Part shown: positions 62,431 to 64,000 of the stretch, piece after piece
Numbering within the stretch: position 1 is the stretch's first letter
Layout of the letters: every line of letters begins with the position of its first letter
NCBI GenBank assembly: GCA_015657535.1
Contig: JADHZB010001930.1
Span: 63,825 to 127,824 of the forward strand
DNA from: Nephromyces sp. MM_2019
Taxonomy: Eukaryota; Apicomplexa; Aconoidasida; Nephromycida
Length of the DNA stretch: 64,000 bases
Direction: 5' to 3'
The notes under the pieces: model-generated
What the model was told of the DNA's origin: nothing
The model's database searches: none
What the model saw: the letters and a program-made list of their open reading frames with translations, nothing else
Position numbers and translations under genes: made by a program

Positions 62431-63105
62431 ATGACTACTCTATTTGTAGGATTGAATGAGAACTTCAAGAATATGTTCATCGTCCCCAGCCTTCAAGCTT
62501 CAATTTGGTCGCGAGTGAGCGAAAAGGCTGTTGTAATTTTTATAGCTTATAACATGGTAGTCTTGGCTTGCGCGTACATCGTAAAATGTTTCCTAGAAGC
62601 ATTATTGTCACCCATACTAATGATAGTATCATGGGGTGTGACATTCAACAATGTACCTGAATGGCAACCTACTGCCCTTGTCTGGATATCTGTTGTCTAT
62701 ATTAGCCTGACTGTATGTCAAGCACCTCTCTGTATTATGCTGGAAACACCTGTAATACTCAGCGATACGGAGTTCATCCGTCGATCAGCAGGACTCCGTG
62801 TGGATGCAATGTGGCCTTTCTTTTTTACTATTGCATTCCGTGCGTCGTTAGGATTTTTGCTGCTTACTCGAGCGCGTCTCCTGCACAAGGAATTAAAAAA
62901 AGGGAGCCCAGCAACAAGGAGTGATAGCGCCTCAAAACAAATAGAAAGACAGCCAGGCGATGGTTCCTGCACGCAACAGGACGTGAACGGAGAATCCTCA
63001 AGTCAAAAGAAATCGGAGCAATTACCCCTCCTACAACATGCCGGATCACCAGGTACGGCGCGCAGCACACTGACGAGCAATCGCTTGCAAGGGCTTCTCG
63101 ATTAA
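62431..63105 (+). CDS. Putative multi-spanning membrane protein, 224 residues, unknown function
   Basis: A single open frame from ATG to TAA, the longest intron-free frame in the right-hand part of the window. Three hydrophobic segments are visible: about 34-54 (within VVIFIAYNMVVLACAYIVKC), 90-110 (within LVWISVVYISLTVCQAPLCI) and 130-148 (WPFFFTIAFRASLGFLLL). A fourth short one near 55-68 may be part of the first. The last 70 residues are polar, rich in Ser, Gln and Lys, and probably cytosolic. A TTTGTAG at 62441-62447 could act as an acceptor, which would make this the last exon of a larger gene rather than a complete one. Base use is less AT-biased than in the other genes. I do not recognise the family, and chance openness in this more GC-rich DNA cannot be excluded. 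Confidence 0.45.
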   Translation: MTTLFVGLNENFKNMFIVPSLQASIWSRVSEKAVVIFIAYNMVVLACAYIVKCFLEALLSPILMIVSWGVTFNNVPEWQPTALVWISVVYISLTVCQAPLCIMLETPVILSDTEFIRRSAGLRVDAMWPFFFTIAFRASLGFLLLTRARLLHKELKKGSPATRSDSASKQIERQPGDGSCTQQDVNGESSSQKKSEQLPLLQHAGSPGTARSTLTSNRLQGLLD

Positions 63106-64000
63106 CCCGAAGGTATGTATAAACCTCACATGAAGCCGCATGGGTAGCATAACTCCCCCATCTACAATACCTGCGCACACTCCATGCAACCCATTTGACT
63201 ATGCAGCGCCGTCCTTTTGGCTAGACGTAACCTAACTGAATACACGAGAAATATGGCACACTGAAAAGCAGCTTCCTCAGGAAACTGAAATGAACTGAAA
63301 TAAATACACAGTCGCTAATCACATTACTTTACAAAAACGATAAAATTGAATATAATATACTAGTTTACCCATGCACAGTTTGGCCAAAGCTGCGCCGCGT
63401 CGCCGGACAATAAATGCGTGTCGCATTACACCCATTGGTGAACCGCACTATAATGTAGTTGTCATCCCCTACTGCCAACAACTATTAACGCAGTCGCCGT
63501 TACAAGCCGGACCAATCTTTCGCCTTTTACTAAAGATTGCCGTGTAGCAACGACATTCATGCGAATAATATAATTTTTGTGGTGCTAACGCGCCAACTTT
63601 ACTCAAAAACAAAAAAGCGGCACGAGCCTCTAAGTACATGATTACGCTTGGTTTTAAATATGTGGTTACCGCACTGTTGCTTTCCGCGTCCGCAGTATAT
63701 GCTCGCTTGCGTGTACCGTGGGCATTCTTAGTTTTAGCCGATAGAAGCTAGTGGCGAAGCTTTTAAAGTTTCGCGTCAGATTAATATTAGCGTTATCAAA
63801 GAGCGCGAACAGGTATTGTATAATTTAAAAAAACCTACAGCGCCTTTCTCTATTTATTATTTAAATGTATTCACACCCATTGGAAAACCGTGGCGCATCT
63901 TACTGGTAGCTTCACCAACAAAAGTTAATTAAACTTACCTGGCTGGCGCTCGGGGTGGCTCAAGAATCACCCTGTCGTGGTTCGGAGCAGGACACTGCAC
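63106..64000. other. Right-end stretch, no supported gene
   Basis: I see no convincing exon or repeat in the last 0.9 kb. The composition stays balanced as in other intergenic parts. Confidence 0.4.

Overview
This window is nuclear DNA from an AT-rich, very intron-rich single-celled eukaryote. The genes are broken into many short exons (35 to 615 nt) separated by GT...AG introns of about 0.2 to 3 kb. TAA, TAG and TGA all serve as stops and none occurs inside a reconstructed exon, so the standard code is used. Telomere-like CCCTAAA/TTTAGGG motifs occur at three internal places, and one gene encodes a protein with a signal-peptide-plus-transit-peptide style leader. An apicomplexan- or chromerid-like alveolate fits best, but this assignment is inference and a different plastid-bearing protist is not excluded. 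I see no bacterial genes, operons, CRISPR arrays, rRNA or tRNA.

Layout from left to right. About 0.4-3 kb, minus strand: three phase-compatible exons that look like the N-terminus of a dynein heavy chain, running off the left edge (tentative). 6.1-9.0 kb, minus strand: a two-exon gene for a conserved-looking, probably plastid- or secretory-targeted protein of unknown function. 9-16 kb: mostly no gene I can support, with tandem repeats, a hairpin and a decayed-looking coding patch near 13.1-13.4 kb. 16.1-25.8 kb, plus strand: an 11-exon gene for a fused betaine-lipid (DGTS) synthase, BTA1, with the BtaA domain first and the BtaB domain second. 25.8-31.5 kb: intergenic. 31.5-42.2 kb, minus strand: a 10-exon gene for VPS72/YL1/Swc2, the H2A.Z-binding subunit of SWR1/SRCAP-type remodellers. 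42.2-45.5 kb: intergenic between two divergent genes, with telomere-like repeats and a 73-bp duplication. 45.5-59.6 kb, plus strand: a 17-exon gene for MON1, half of the Mon1-Ccz1 exchange factor for Rab7. 59.6-64 kb: intergenic, apart from a single-exon multi-spanning membrane protein at 62.4-63.1 kb.

The genes do not form a pathway. They are ordinary neighbours in a eukaryotic genome: lipid synthesis at the ER, chromatin remodelling and endosome maturation. The most interesting item is BTA1. A complete betaine-lipid synthase implies that this organism can make a phosphorus-free substitute for phosphatidylcholine. I do not know of this enzyme in the well-studied apicomplexans.

Base composition follows transcription. 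Introns are T-rich (and often GT-rich) on the coding strand, so the plus strand is T-rich over BTA1 and MON1 and A-rich over VPS72, while intergenic stretches are more balanced. Exon models were built by hand from splice motifs, reading-phase agreement and recalled family motifs. No search was run.
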